Assembly (NCBI GenBank): GCA_947497475.1
Contig: CANMGS010000001.1
Coordinates: 434,001 to 498,000, forward strand
Length of the DNA: 64,000 nt
Direction of reading: 5' to 3'
Origin: an uncultured Amylibacter sp.
GTDB lineage: Bacteria > Pseudomonadota > Alphaproteobacteria > Rhodobacterales > Rhodobacteraceae
Every line of letters starts with the position of its first letter. Within the stretch, counting starts at the first letter, position 1. A model generated the notes under the pieces. The model saw only the letters and a list, made by a program, of their open reading frames with translations, was not told the origin of the DNA and made no database searches. Both the position numbers and the translations under genes were made by a program. This document shows, piece after piece, positions 7,065 to 15,717 of the stretch.

Positions 7065-8576
7065 ATGAAACCTCTGATCACATTTCTATCATTGACCGTA
7101 ACGGTATCTGCTGCATATGCATTGGAACCAACGCTAGACAATATTGTGCCGCGCACAGCTGAAGAAACTGAACGTGTTCAAAATATAATCGCACCGACGA
7201 ATGATTTTTCACAAGCAGAAGCTTTTGAAACATTTTCAGCAGGCGCTGCAAGTGTGAGGTACAGCAAAACCAACAATGCATTTTCATTACCGTCTGGAAA
7301 TGTCGATTTTGAAGGTGAATTAGATTTCAAATTGGGCAATGCATTGTTTCGGAAACTTTGGGTATCATCCCCATCATCCACATTAGCATCCGACGGTTTA
7401 GGCCCCCTTTATAACGCACGTTCATGTCAGCGTTGCCATCTAAAAGATGGTCGTGGACATCCACCAGAAAACGCAGAGGATAGCCCCGTATCATTGGTGA
7501 TGCGACTTGCCCGACCAGGCGCTGAGAACCCGTATATGGAAGAGATTGAGGATTATCTAGGCTCCCTACCCGATCCAACATATGGCGGACAATTCCAAGA
7601 TTTTGCGATTCCAGGACATGCTGCCGAAGGGCGGTTTAGAATAGAATACACGGATGAACAGATCACATTATCTGATGGTTTGGTTGTCACACTTAAAGCG
7701 CCTACATATCGTCTAGAAGACCTAGCCTATGGCGCATTGCACCCAGACACAATTGTTGCGCCGCGTATTGCGCCCCAAATGATTGGGTTGGGCTTATTAG
7801 AAGCCATTCCAACGGCGGATATTATGGCAAATGCAGATCCCGATGATTTGAACGGGGATGGCATTTCTGGTCGTGCGAATATTGTATATTCGCGCCAACT
7901 TGGCGACCTTGCATTGGGTCGTTTTGGCCTGAAAGCACATAACGCAACGATCATGGATCAATCAGGCGCAGCGTTTCAAAATGACATTGGAATATCATCC
8001 CCGCTTTATCCCGAAGGATGGGGGGATTGTACGGATGCACAAGAAGCCTGTCAGTTGGCCCCTGACGGGAATACAGATGTGCATGATGGCGCAGAAATAT
8101 CAAATGACGGGATGGATTTGGTGAATTTCTACGCGCGAAACCTTGGCGTTCCAATTCGGATCAATCACGAAGAACCAGACGTTCTGCGTGGCAAAGAAGT
8201 GTTTTACAAATCTGGCTGCATTGCATGTCATACACCAAAGTTTGTGACCAACCGCTTAGAAGGACAAGACGAGCAAAGTTTTCAACTCATCTGGCCTTAT
8301 ACAGACATGCTTTTACACGATATGGGCGAAGGTTTGGCAGACAATACAACAGCAGCACGCGCAACAGGCCAAGAATGGCGCACACCACCGCTTTGGGGTA
8401 TTGGCCTGACACAACAAGTTAGCGGTCATACGCGCTTCCTGCACGATGGACGTGCGCGTAATTTGCTAGAAGCAATTCTGTGGCATGGGGGTGAGGCAGA
8501 AGGTGCAAAAAACAAAATCATCGCTTTATCTAAAGAAGACCGTGATGCATTGATTACCTTTCTGGAAAGCTTGTGA
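7065..8576 (+). CDS. Di-heme oxidoreductase family (DUF1111) c-type cytochrome
   Basis: A 503-residue exported cytochrome with a signal peptide ending near AAYA (residues 16-19). Two CxxCH heme sites are visible: CQRCH (121-125) in the MauG/peroxidase-like first domain and CIACH (385-389) in the second. A Ca-binding-like loop NADPDDLNGDGISGR lies between them (256-270). The family is distantly related to di-heme peroxidases; its substrate is unknown. It is the first gene of a coupled trio with an imelysin-like protein and DUF1513, behind a RirA-type box, so a role in iron acquisition is likely. Heme attachment implies periplasmic location. Confidence 0.9.
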   Translation: MKPLITFLSLTVTVSAAYALEPTLDNIVPRTAEETERVQNIIAPTNDFSQAEAFETFSAGAASVRYSKTNNAFSLPSGNVDFEGELDFKLGNALFRKLWVSSPSSTLASDGLGPLYNARSCQRCHLKDGRGHPPENAEDSPVSLVMRLARPGAENPYMEEIEDYLGSLPDPTYGGQFQDFAIPGHAAEGRFRIEYTDEQITLSDGLVVTLKAPTYRLEDLAYGALHPDTIVAPRIAPQMIGLGLLEAIPTADIMANADPDDLNGDGISGRANIVYSRQLGDLALGRFGLKAHNATIMDQSGAAFQNDIGISSPLYPEGWGDCTDAQEACQLAPDGNTDVHDGAEISNDGMDLVNFYARNLGVPIRINHEEPDVLRGKEVFYKSGCIACHTPKFVTNRLEGQDEQSFQLIWPYTDMLLHDMGEGLADNTTAARATGQEWRTPPLWGIGLTQQVSGHTRFLHDGRARNLLEAILWHGGEAEGAKNKIIALSKEDRDALITFLESL

Positions 8577-9559
8577 TGAGATTGATCTTATTTCTCATAT
8601 GTATGTTTTCAGCACCTGCATACGCAGGTGTCAAAGAAGCGGTTGATGTGACAAAGAGTTTTCACGAAAACTTTGCAATACAAGCTCAGTTGCTTGCATC
8701 AGATGCAGAAAAAAGCTGTGGGCCAGACTTCTTAAAGCCTGTTTATCACAAAGCTTTCGATGCTTGGGTTACAGCAAGTATAATTCAATTTGGCCCCATC
8801 GATGATGTTGGTGGGCCTCTTTCAATCGCATTTTGGCCTGATAAAAAAGGTTTCACGGCTAAGACTATAAAACGGCTGCTGCAAGAGAATGGTGAAATCA
8901 TTACGGATAAAAATCAGTTCGCAGAAGTATCAATTGCTGGTAAAGGTTTCTTTGCATTAGAACGCCTTTTGTTTGATCCTGAATTCAGCATGTACTCAAC
9001 GACCAGTGCAGAGTGTCTTTTGGTTAAAAATATTGCGAAAGACATTGCACAAAAAGCAGACCGTATGAATGATCTGTGGCAGACAATGTTTTCTGATTTC
9101 TTGTTAACGGCTGGCGAAGAAGACAACACCGTATTTTTATCAAAGGAAGAAGCCGCACAAGCCTATCTGACATCTGTGATTGGTGCTTTGGAATTTATCG
9201 AGACAACGCGCCTTGCAAGACCTTTGGGTACATTAGAGCGCCCACGCCCAAAGCGAGCAGAAGGATGGAGATCAGAACGACCTTTGCGTAACATCAGAAT
9301 TTCTTTGGCTGCATTAGATGATATGGTCTCTGCGCTTGGAGATAACGAAGCCCCTGCAACCCAAGAAGAATTATCAATCGCTCTGTCATTCATTCCATCT
9401 ATTCAAGATAAAAGTCTGCAGTCCATTACAGATATATCTGTTCGGTTCAAAGTGGAAAGCCTATTGCAAATGGTCATAAATATTAAAGAAGCCGCGACCG
9501 AAGAATTAAGTTTACATCTCGGCGTCACAACAGGCTTTAACGCATTGGATGGAGATTAG
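8576..9559 (+). CDS. Imelysin-like periplasmic protein (GxHxxE motif altered)
   Basis: A 327-residue exported protein with signal peptide MRLILFLICMFSAPAYAG-like (cleavage near residue 18). ATG at 8576 overlaps the preceding TGA by one base; GTG at 8573 is an alternative. The fold matches imelysin, with WVTASIIQFGPIDD and PSIQDKSLQ-type helices. At the signature the sequence is GKGFFALERLLF, so the His of GxHxxE is Phe while the Glu is kept. It may therefore bind metal differently from the imelysin at 3294. It lies between the di-heme oxidoreductase and DUF1513 genes with almost no spacing, so the three form one operon. Confidence 0.85.
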   Translation: MRLILFLICMFSAPAYAGVKEAVDVTKSFHENFAIQAQLLASDAEKSCGPDFLKPVYHKAFDAWVTASIIQFGPIDDVGGPLSIAFWPDKKGFTAKTIKRLLQENGEIITDKNQFAEVSIAGKGFFALERLLFDPEFSMYSTTSAECLLVKNIAKDIAQKADRMNDLWQTMFSDFLLTAGEEDNTVFLSKEEAAQAYLTSVIGALEFIETTRLARPLGTLERPRPKRAEGWRSERPLRNIRISLAALDDMVSALGDNEAPATQEELSIALSFIPSIQDKSLQSITDISVRFKVESLLQMVINIKEAATEELSLHLGVTTGFNALDGD

Positions 9560-10633
9560 ATGACCACGCGTCGTGCATTTTTATCTGGTTTATTAGCAGC
9601 ATCCACAACTCCAAATCTTACATGGGCCGATGCTGGCAGCCCAGCTTATTTGGCTGCAGCAAAGCTACCAAATGGCAGCTTCGCGCTTTTTGGCCTGTCA
9701 GCTACTGGGAAAGATATCTTTCAAATCCCATTGCCTGGGCGTGGCCATGCAGCCGCTGTTCATCCAGAAAGACCAGAAGCTGTTGCTTTTGGCCGCAGAC
9801 CGGGGCGTTTTGCATTAGTGATTGATTGTACAACAGGTCTGTTCACCCAAAGGTTGGATGTCCCGAATGAGCGGCATTTTTATGGGCATGGGGCCTTTAT
9901 CCATAATGGCGAAATTTTATGTACGACAGAAAATAACATCAAAACAGGTGAAGGTGTTATTGGCCTTTGGGCGCGGTCTGAAAATTATCGTCGTATAGGT
10001 GAGTTTTCTTCGGGCGGCATAGGACCGCATGAATTGAAAACAATGCCCGATGATAAGACTGTTGCAATCGCAAATGGGGGTATCAAAACCCACCCTGATA
10101 CGGGACGTGAAAAGCTTAATTTAAATACTATGCGTCCAAATTTATCCTTTCTTGACGATGCTGGGATAATACAGAGCAAAATTGAATTAACCCCTGAATT
10201 ACATCAAAACTCGATCCGGCATTTGGATGTATCTATGGGAGGCAGAGTTGCCTTTGGTATGCAATGGCAAGGTGATCCATCGGAGACGCCAGATCTTGTT
10301 GGGCTTATAGAGCCAGACGATAAGGTAAGGACGTTTAATTCAGGTTTAAGCCAACAGAGTGGGTTGCAAAACTATATAGGAAGTGTTGCGCTCTCTTATG
10401 ATGGGAACACAATCGGTGTGACTGCACCTAAAGGTAACAGAGCCCATTTTTACAGTCGCAATACTGGTTTCATCCACACTATAAAACGCAATGATATATG
10501 CGGGATAGCGACAAAAAATGACAGCTTTATCACCACGGATGGAACCGGTGGCGTCTTTAATGTTAATGATCGTAATCTAACCATTTTAGCACATACATCA
10601 CGCGCATGGGACAATCATCTGGTTAAGATATAA
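9560..10633 (+). CDS. DUF1513 family protein, Tat-exported beta-propeller-like
   Basis: A 357-residue protein that starts directly behind the imelysin stop. The N-terminus TTRRAFLSGLLAAST is a twin-arginine signal, so the folded protein is probably exported by Tat. The body has repeated short strand patterns (PGRGHAAAVHPERPEAVAFGRR, GIGPHELKTM, IGSVALSYDG) as in WD/NHL-like propellers. DUF1513 is regularly found with imelysin and di-heme oxidoreductase; function is unknown, and it has been considered an iron-uptake accessory. A cofactor would explain Tat use, but no ligand set is evident. It converges with the histidine kinase gene 61 bp downstream. Confidence 0.88.
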   Translation: MTTRRAFLSGLLAASTTPNLTWADAGSPAYLAAAKLPNGSFALFGLSATGKDIFQIPLPGRGHAAAVHPERPEAVAFGRRPGRFALVIDCTTGLFTQRLDVPNERHFYGHGAFIHNGEILCTTENNIKTGEGVIGLWARSENYRRIGEFSSGGIGPHELKTMPDDKTVAIANGGIKTHPDTGREKLNLNTMRPNLSFLDDAGIIQSKIELTPELHQNSIRHLDVSMGGRVAFGMQWQGDPSETPDLVGLIEPDDKVRTFNSGLSQQSGLQNYIGSVALSYDGNTIGVTAPKGNRAHFYSRNTGFIHTIKRNDICGIATKNDSFITTDGTGGVFNVNDRNLTILAHTSRAWDNHLVKI

Positions 10634-10694
10634 AGCATTTACTTAATTCAACTATTGTTCTCAAAGCATCACCACATATTGAAGCTTGGCTCAC

Positions 10695-12053
10695 TCAATT
10701 TCCGCTGGTGAGTGCATCCGCCATTACCTGAAATAACATATTTTTCTTCACTGGCTTTGCCAGATGATTATCCATGCCTGCTTCGATGTAACCTGCAACT
10801 TGGTGCACCATAGTATTGGCGGTTAATGCAAGAATTGGAATACTTTTTCGGCCCATAGCATGGTCTCGTTTACGGATATTTTCGGTTGCCGTTACACCAT
10901 CTACTATTGGCATATTGATATCCATAAAGATCACATCGAACTCTATGTCCTGTGTTGCATCAATTGCCTCTTGGCCATTTGCGGCGACGGTTATGTCTAA
11001 ATCAAACTGTTTTAAAAACTTTTTAAACACCAGTTGATTGGTGCGATTATCCTCTGCCAATAATACCCGCCATTTTTTTTTGGAAATTATTGCAATCGCA
11101 TCACCGATATCTATTTTAACTTCGTTTTGAGCTTCGTCTTCAACAGTCACTTTCATTGTCGCAGTAAAACATGACCCAACACCTTCGGTACTTTCGATAT
11201 GTATATCACCATCCATCAAGGCGCAGATTTGCTTGGAAATAGATAGACCTAACCCTGTACCGCCATGCTTACGCGCGATTGATGCATCCACCTGAACAAA
11301 GGGTTGGCATAGGGCTGAGATTTTATTGGCAGGTATCCCTAAACCTGTGTCTCGCACCTCTACGATAATATCTGCATCTTGGCCGTTTTTTGTGTGCAAC
11401 CGAACATCTACAGTAACGCTTCCCTTACTTGTGAATTTGATCGCATTAGAGATCAGGTTTCCAACCACTTGGCGTAACCGCACAGGATCGCTTTTGATCC
11501 AACATTTTGCGGTATCATTTACATTCACATGGAATGCGATGTCTTTTTCGATAGCTTTAAATGAATACAATTGCTGGGTAGCAACAAACAACGCGTTTAA
11601 ATCAAAAGGCACCGTTTCGATTTCTAATTGCCCTGCTTCAATTTTAGAAAGATCTAAAATATCGTTTAATACAGCTAACAAAAGTTGCCCTGAGTCGACA
11701 ATTGTGGCCGCCATAGAAGTCTGTTCATCAGAAAGCTGTGTATCAGTTAGTGCTTCCGCCATACCCAAAACACCATTCAACGGTGTTCTGATTTCATGAC
11801 TCATACTCGCCAAGAATACGCTTTTTGCGTGGCTCGCAGCTTCGGCAATTTCGCGTGCTTTTTCCAGATCAGCCGTTCTTTCCTGGACCACTTTTTCCAA
11901 ACCATCTGCCTGCTGGATTAGCTTCTGATTCACATCCCATAATTCACGGCTTTTACCATCAAGCAATTGTTCCGCTTCTTCGCGCGCTAGGCGTTCGCGG
12001 TTGTAGCGTCTACGGGAAACATATGGGTTCTCTTCTGTAGATGTTTGCAGCAT
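10695..12053 (-). CDS. Hybrid sensor histidine kinase with receiver domain, H-NOX partner
   Basis: The 452-residue form starts at ATG 12053, 10 nt behind the H-NOX stop; a GTG at 12104 inside H-NOX is an alternative. Order of domains: a coiled coil (about 15-75), HisKA with phospho-His86 in MSHEIRTPLNG, HATPase_c with N box NLISNAIKF, DTGLGIP and GGTGLGLSISK, and a receiver with the acidic pair in LLAEDN, phospho-Asp in FMDINMP and LAKPVKK. There is no membrane segment or sensor domain, so input must come from a partner. The H-NOX gene just upstream is that partner: in known HnoX/HnoK pairs NO-bound H-NOX inhibits the kinase. No output regulator is adjacent. Confidence 0.9.
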   Translation of the reverse strand: MLQTSTEENPYVSRRRYNRERLAREEAEQLLDGKSRELWDVNQKLIQQADGLEKVVQERTADLEKAREIAEAASHAKSVFLASMSHEIRTPLNGVLGMAEALTDTQLSDEQTSMAATIVDSGQLLLAVLNDILDLSKIEAGQLEIETVPFDLNALFVATQQLYSFKAIEKDIAFHVNVNDTAKCWIKSDPVRLRQVVGNLISNAIKFTSKGSVTVDVRLHTKNGQDADIIVEVRDTGLGIPANKISALCQPFVQVDASIARKHGGTGLGLSISKQICALMDGDIHIESTEGVGSCFTATMKVTVEDEAQNEVKIDIGDAIAIISKKKWRVLLAEDNRTNQLVFKKFLKQFDLDITVAANGQEAIDATQDIEFDVIFMDINMPIVDGVTATENIRKRDHAMGRKSIPILALTANTMVHQVAGYIEAGMDNHLAKPVKKNMLFQVMADALTSGN

Positions 12054-12063
12054 ATAGGTCTCT

Positions 12064-12609
12064 TTACGCTGCCATAGAGATTTTAAAATCTGCTTTAAAT
12101 TCACCAGAAGAACTATGATCTATCTTATCAATATCAGCTGGTTCCTTAAAATGCTCCACGCAAGCTTCTATCATACCTTGGCAAAAATCAATCAAAGGAC
12201 GCTCAGAACAATAAACCATTCTTAACGTTTTTTCATCGATACGTTCAGTTGCAAATGTTGGCAATTCCACTTCAGGATATAATTTACGCACTTCAACATG
12301 CACTTCATTTTCTATCGATTCAAGCATCGTAAAAGCATCATTCTTACCGACAAAAAAGGCTGGGTACCCTTCGGCGAAACGCATGAACATCCAGCGGCCA
12401 AACTTATTTTGCAATTCAGAAACTGGTGCATTTAATTTTTCGCTAAACGCCTGCACGAGGATCATCAGTTCACTGCATGGATAATTCCCAACAGATGTAA
12501 AAGCACCGTTTGTTTCCAAAGGGCATTCATCCAAAATTGCATCTACAGCATCTTCGCCTGCTATAGACTCTGCCATATTCAACAACTCCACAAAAACCAC
12601 ACCCTTCAT
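12064..12609 (-). CDS. H-NOX (heme nitric oxide/oxygen-binding) sensor protein
   Basis: A complete 181-residue H-NOX domain. Start ATG 12609 has an AGGAGG site 6 nt upstream. The proximal heme ligand is His104 (NEVHVEVRK), Pro117 sits where the heme-distorting proline is expected, and the heme-propionate motif YxSxR is Y133-C-S-E-R137. The N-terminus MKGVVFVELLNMAE is typical. H-NOX proteins of facultative aerobes bind NO with high affinity and signal to a kinase or cyclase. The hybrid kinase follows in the same operon and cytochrome genes lie upstream on the same strand, so NO probably tunes respiration or a phosphorelay. Confidence 0.92.
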   Translation of the reverse strand: MKGVVFVELLNMAESIAGEDAVDAILDECPLETNGAFTSVGNYPCSELMILVQAFSEKLNAPVSELQNKFGRWMFMRFAEGYPAFFVGKNDAFTMLESIENEVHVEVRKLYPEVELPTFATERIDEKTLRMVYCSERPLIDFCQGMIEACVEHFKEPADIDKIDHSSSGEFKADFKISMAA

Positions 12610-12697
12610 ATTCAGCCTCCTACAGTTCGTTAGAAGCATCGTTAGAGGACGGATGTTAAAAAGAGGTTTAACTTTAGCTGTTTGTTTTGATCAAAGT

Positions 12698-13195
12698 TTA
12701 TGTACCCTGATACAATAATGCGACCCATATATGGATAAGCACCAGTGGTATCATCACTGTTGATAGGGTCATATGCACCCAAAACCAAACCAGATACATC
12801 CACCTTTGCGGGTATGGAATGATCTCGCGGTTCAAGATGCCTGTTATAGCTGTTAATACAAATACAATCGCTAATGCTGATGTCCACATATGCCCCGCAC
12901 TTATCGCGTGCAGCGCGAACATCCCTGTTGCAGTCACCCCGACCCACCTATGCGCCAAATAATGAAAACGCGCATGTTGGGTTCTTTGCGTTTGCCGCAG
13001 ATAAAATAGATACCATTGATATGTTAATGCTATGACCAACAATGAGCCTGTTATCCACTGCCATAAAAACTCGGGGGTTGCCGGTGATAAAACGCCTTGG
13101 ATCAGTTCAAATAAAGCTAAGAGAGCTAAGACAACCGTAAAGCCGCCAAATATAAGATAGGGTTGTTTTTTGGCTTTTAAGATAATTGCGTTCAT
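12698..13195 (-). CDS. Membrane cytochrome b-like protein (about 5 TM)
   Basis: A 165-residue integral membrane protein with about five hydrophobic helices (roughly 13-33, 43-64, 78-105, 108-124 and 133-160). Histidines suited to heme ligation lie in helices 3 and 5: HRWVG, ALHAISAGH, VWFWVHM and VLIHIW. This pattern fits a small cytochrome b561 or ferric-reductase-like quinol-linked subunit; I cannot assign a named family. It overlaps the preceding c-heme gene by 4 nt (13192-13195), so it is translated with it, and it likely passes electrons between quinone and the two cytochromes c. Confidence 0.72.
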   Translation of the reverse strand: MNAIILKAKKQPYLIFGGFTVVLALLALFELIQGVLSPATPEFLWQWITGSLLVIALTYQWYLFYLRQTQRTQHARFHYLAHRWVGVTATGMFALHAISAGHMWTSALAIVFVLTAITGILNREIIPYPQRWMYLVWFWVHMTLSTVMIPLVLIHIWVALLYQGT

Positions 13196-14025
13196 TGTGA
13201 CGTTTCCTTTCCACCGTTTGATGTCAATTGGGTTAAAATCGTTTCTGCAGATGCACGTCTTACAGCTGCCATAAAAGTCTCAGTGTTTGGCAGTGCAATA
13301 CGGTCTTCGCTTGGCCATTCATCAGTCACAGGAATGGGGGTTTGAAACGCAACAGCTTTTTCCAGATACAAAGCATAAGCCTCTTCAATTGATTGAAACA
13401 CAGCATCTAATGTTTCCATATATTCTGATGTTCCAATGCGACCTTTGGGATAAGTCCATGTCGTCGCCCCCATCATATCGTCTAGTTTCCAATCCTTTTT
13501 GGGACTGTCCAAATGATCATTATGGCAAGTCACACACGCCATAACCCCTGCTACATCTGGATACATAGCAACAAACCCACTTGCTGCATCGTTTGAAAAA
13601 ATTGGTGCTCTTGTTTGTTTTAAAGTGACAAATGCTTTGGCTTGCTCTCCAGTAAACAAGTTGGATTGATTGATCGGTTCATCAGACCCAAGATAAAGCC
13701 CTAGCAATGGAGGTTTGGTTTCAAGTTGTTGTGCCGCCAATCGTAGGAATAATGCGGGTAAAGGGCCTTTTTCTACATTGGGTTCGGCCCAATCTTCACC
13801 AAACTTCAAGCCGATTTTCGCCCCAGCACTCACGATACGTTTCGTATAAATTGTCCGTGCCGCATCATTGGCTGCATTCACAGCATTGAACATTTTCTGC
13901 ACCTCTACAGTGCGGCCGTCTGTGGCATTTGCATCTATATCCTCTAGTGGCATTGGAGCAGATGCAAAAAGATACACCCCCATGCACATAAAAATTCCAA
14001 CTAAGATAATTTTCGTTCGTGTCAT
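13192..14025 (-). CDS. Periplasmic c-heme protein, Tll0287-like/DUF3365 domain
   Basis: A 277-residue protein with an N-terminal membrane anchor or signal (residues 5-23). A single CxxCH, CVTCH (164-168), sits in VMACVTCHND, followed by DDMMGA; this is the layout of DUF3365/Tll0287-like heme domains, which occur as redox or gas sensors and as electron carriers. Earlier conserved words include PLPALFLRL and TGEQAKAF. It overlaps both neighbours by 4 nt. In this setting it may accept electrons or sense redox/NO in the periplasm; that is inference. Confidence 0.78.
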   Translation of the reverse strand: MTRTKIILVGIFMCMGVYLFASAPMPLEDIDANATDGRTVEVQKMFNAVNAANDAARTIYTKRIVSAGAKIGLKFGEDWAEPNVEKGPLPALFLRLAAQQLETKPPLLGLYLGSDEPINQSNLFTGEQAKAFVTLKQTRAPIFSNDAASGFVAMYPDVAGVMACVTCHNDHLDSPKKDWKLDDMMGATTWTYPKGRIGTSEYMETLDAVFQSIEEAYALYLEKAVAFQTPIPVTDEWPSEDRIALPNTETFMAAVRRASAETILTQLTSNGGKETSQ

Positions 14026-14699
14026 TGGTTCTCCGCCTTATATGTTTTTTCATTCCCATATGGGCTTGGCCCATTTTTTAAATAATTTTGTATTTCTTCT
14101 ACTGAATGTGCTTCTTCTAATTTTAATGGCGCCGCGACAGGGTGATTGCCGTGAAAGTCATGGCACCCCAAACAGGTCCCCCATGAATTTTGCGCAATAA
14201 GCGTTTTATGCGGCACATCTATCGTGTCGTTTTTCACAATCAGTTTTGAATGACAGGCCTGACAGTTGTCATGTTCTGCAAAAACGCGTTCATCCGAATG
14301 TTCCGAATGGCATCCAAGACATGTCGTTGCATTAACAGTCTCTAGAGCTTTCAAAAATCTTGGCTCACGAAAACGGTATATTGGATGGCGCTCATTCTTA
14401 CGCTCATGACAATCTAAGCACTGCACAGATGTCACTGGGCCATATCCAAAATCTACAGGCTGTTTACGCTGCCCTAGAATGTATAAAAAATTTGCTTGGA
14501 TTTGCTGGCGGTATGTCCCAGCGCTTTGCACATGGCAGCCACTGCAATCGACATCCTCATGCCCTGCTTGGATAGGCCCGTGTGCAATCAAAGTCTTTGG
14601 CATATCAGAAAGCAAGATTAACAGACCTAGTACTGCAATCGGAACAGCAATGATAAAAGCAAACAATCTTAGCTTTGGAAGCGTAAACTTCTGGGGCAC
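14022..14699 (-). CDS. Membrane-anchored pentaheme cytochrome c
   Basis: A 225-residue protein with an N-terminal membrane helix (residues 11-31) and five CxxCH motifs: C52-H56, C94-H98, C127-H131, C146-H150 and C176-H180. Extra His residues near the motifs (GHEDV, SEHSDE, FAEHDN, DFHGNHP) could be distal ligands, giving bis-His hemes as in NapC/cytochrome c3-like proteins. It is the first gene of the operon that continues with the c-heme and cytochrome b proteins. It probably carries electrons in the periplasm; the donor and acceptor are not known. Confidence 0.87.
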   Translation of the reverse strand: MPQKFTLPKLRLFAFIIAVPIAVLGLLILLSDMPKTLIAHGPIQAGHEDVDCSGCHVQSAGTYRQQIQANFLYILGQRKQPVDFGYGPVTSVQCLDCHERKNERHPIYRFREPRFLKALETVNATTCLGCHSEHSDERVFAEHDNCQACHSKLIVKNDTIDVPHKTLIAQNSWGTCLGCHDFHGNHPVAAPLKLEEAHSVEEIQNYLKNGPSPYGNEKTYKAENQ

Positions 14700-14780
14700 G
14701 AAACAAAACCTTATTCTAAAAATATTAAAATTAAGGCTATTTCAGTTAATATTATTTAAGAATTGATTAAAAATATCATA

Positions 14781-14808
14781 AAAAAACGCGACTGATAAAG
14801 CCGCGTTT
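14781..14808 (-). terminator. Terminator of the substrate-binding protein gene
   Basis: On the minus strand, aaacgcg (14808-14802) and cgcgttt (14790-14784) form a 7-bp stem around an 11-nt loop, followed by T residues (14783-14781). It lies 24 nt behind the ABC substrate-binding protein stop and just before the cytochrome operon start region. Confidence 0.8.
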
Positions 14809-14831
14809 CATTTTCAGTATGAATTATTTTA

Positions 14832-15605
14832 TCAAAGGCCCCATTTTTCACGCGTTGCGGAAAAGAAGCCTTTTGCCTCTTTTAACTCAATCCAACTGTT
14901 CACGTAATTGATCCAAACTTGATCAGCTTGTGGCAACAACATCGCAATTGGTGTTGGCGCACGCGCTTCTACATCAATGGCAGCCACTTCTGGGAATTTA
15001 GTCACCAATGTTGAGCCTTCGATATTCGAGGTCACAAACACATCTGCACGACCTGCAAGCACTTCTTGGTATCCGCGTGCTGGTGCTTCAACCGTTTTAA
15101 TGTCTGCATTTGGGAACCAATCTTTGACCAATTTTTCAAATGATGTTCCCAAAGTCGTTGCAACTTTCACACCTGGTTGATTAATTGCATCCCAGCTGGT
15201 GAATTTATCCGCCTTATCTTTTGTCGTAAACGGCAACATTTCCACGTAAATATAGCTGTCAGAATATCCCGCAACTTTCATGCGCTTCGTACTGATCGAT
15301 GCAGAACCTGTCATGTGGTAATTCCCTGCAACGATGCCGTTAACCAGAGTTTTCCAATCGGTTGGCACCATCTCCAACTCAACGCCCAAATCTTTGGCAA
15401 GCTCAGTTACGATGTCGATATCATAACCCTTGTAAGAGTTCGTCGCTGGGTCTTTCACTGACATAGGGTTCCAATCCCCTGTCGTGCCAACTTTCAATTT
15501 ACCATTGTTCAAAATGTCATTTAACGCAGATTGTGCAGATGCAGGAGCACCAAAGAAAAGTGACAAAGCTGTCGCAGCCAATCCAAGTGTTTTAAGTAGT
15601 TTCAT
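14832..15605 (-). CDS. ABC transporter substrate-binding protein, polar amino acid type
   Basis: A 257-residue periplasmic binding protein. The true start is ATG 15605 with AGGGA upstream; residues 1-24 are a signal peptide ending ASA. The SBP_bac_3 fold is plain: LKVGTTGDWNPMS (ligand strand), YKGYDIDIVTELAKDLG, STKRMKVAGYS and VATTLGTSFEKL. Its resemblance is strongest to cyclohexadienyl-dehydratase-like binding proteins, but it should act in uptake. It is divergent from the ATPase and permease genes across a 112-bp gap. The ligand is not predictable; an amino acid or small carboxylate is likely. Confidence 0.9.
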   Translation of the reverse strand: MKLLKTLGLAATALSLFFGAPASAQSALNDILNNGKLKVGTTGDWNPMSVKDPATNSYKGYDIDIVTELAKDLGVELEMVPTDWKTLVNGIVAGNYHMTGSASISTKRMKVAGYSDSYIYVEMLPFTTKDKADKFTSWDAINQPGVKVATTLGTSFEKLVKDWFPNADIKTVEAPARGYQEVLAGRADVFVTSNIEGSTLVTKFPEVAAIDVEARAPTPIAMLLPQADQVWINYVNSWIELKEAKGFFSATREKWGL

Positions 15606-15717
15606 CGTATACCGTCCCTTATTTATTTCACTTAACTTATAGCCGATACGGAATTTGTCGAGTTTATTTCCTGCACTATTTGTGTGTAGATAGGCGCAAA
15701 AGGGTTGGGGAAACTGA

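Noticed and set aside
12642-12947. Minus-strand 101-residue frame overlapping the cytochrome b gene
   Set aside because: It is a shadow frame: the overlapping frame encodes a membrane cytochrome with coherent helices and 4-nt coupling to its neighbour.
14700-14780. FNR/Dnr box (TTGAT-N4-ATCAA) ahead of the cytochrome operon
   Set aside because: ttgat and atcat half-like words occur but with 7-nt spacing and imperfect symmetry.
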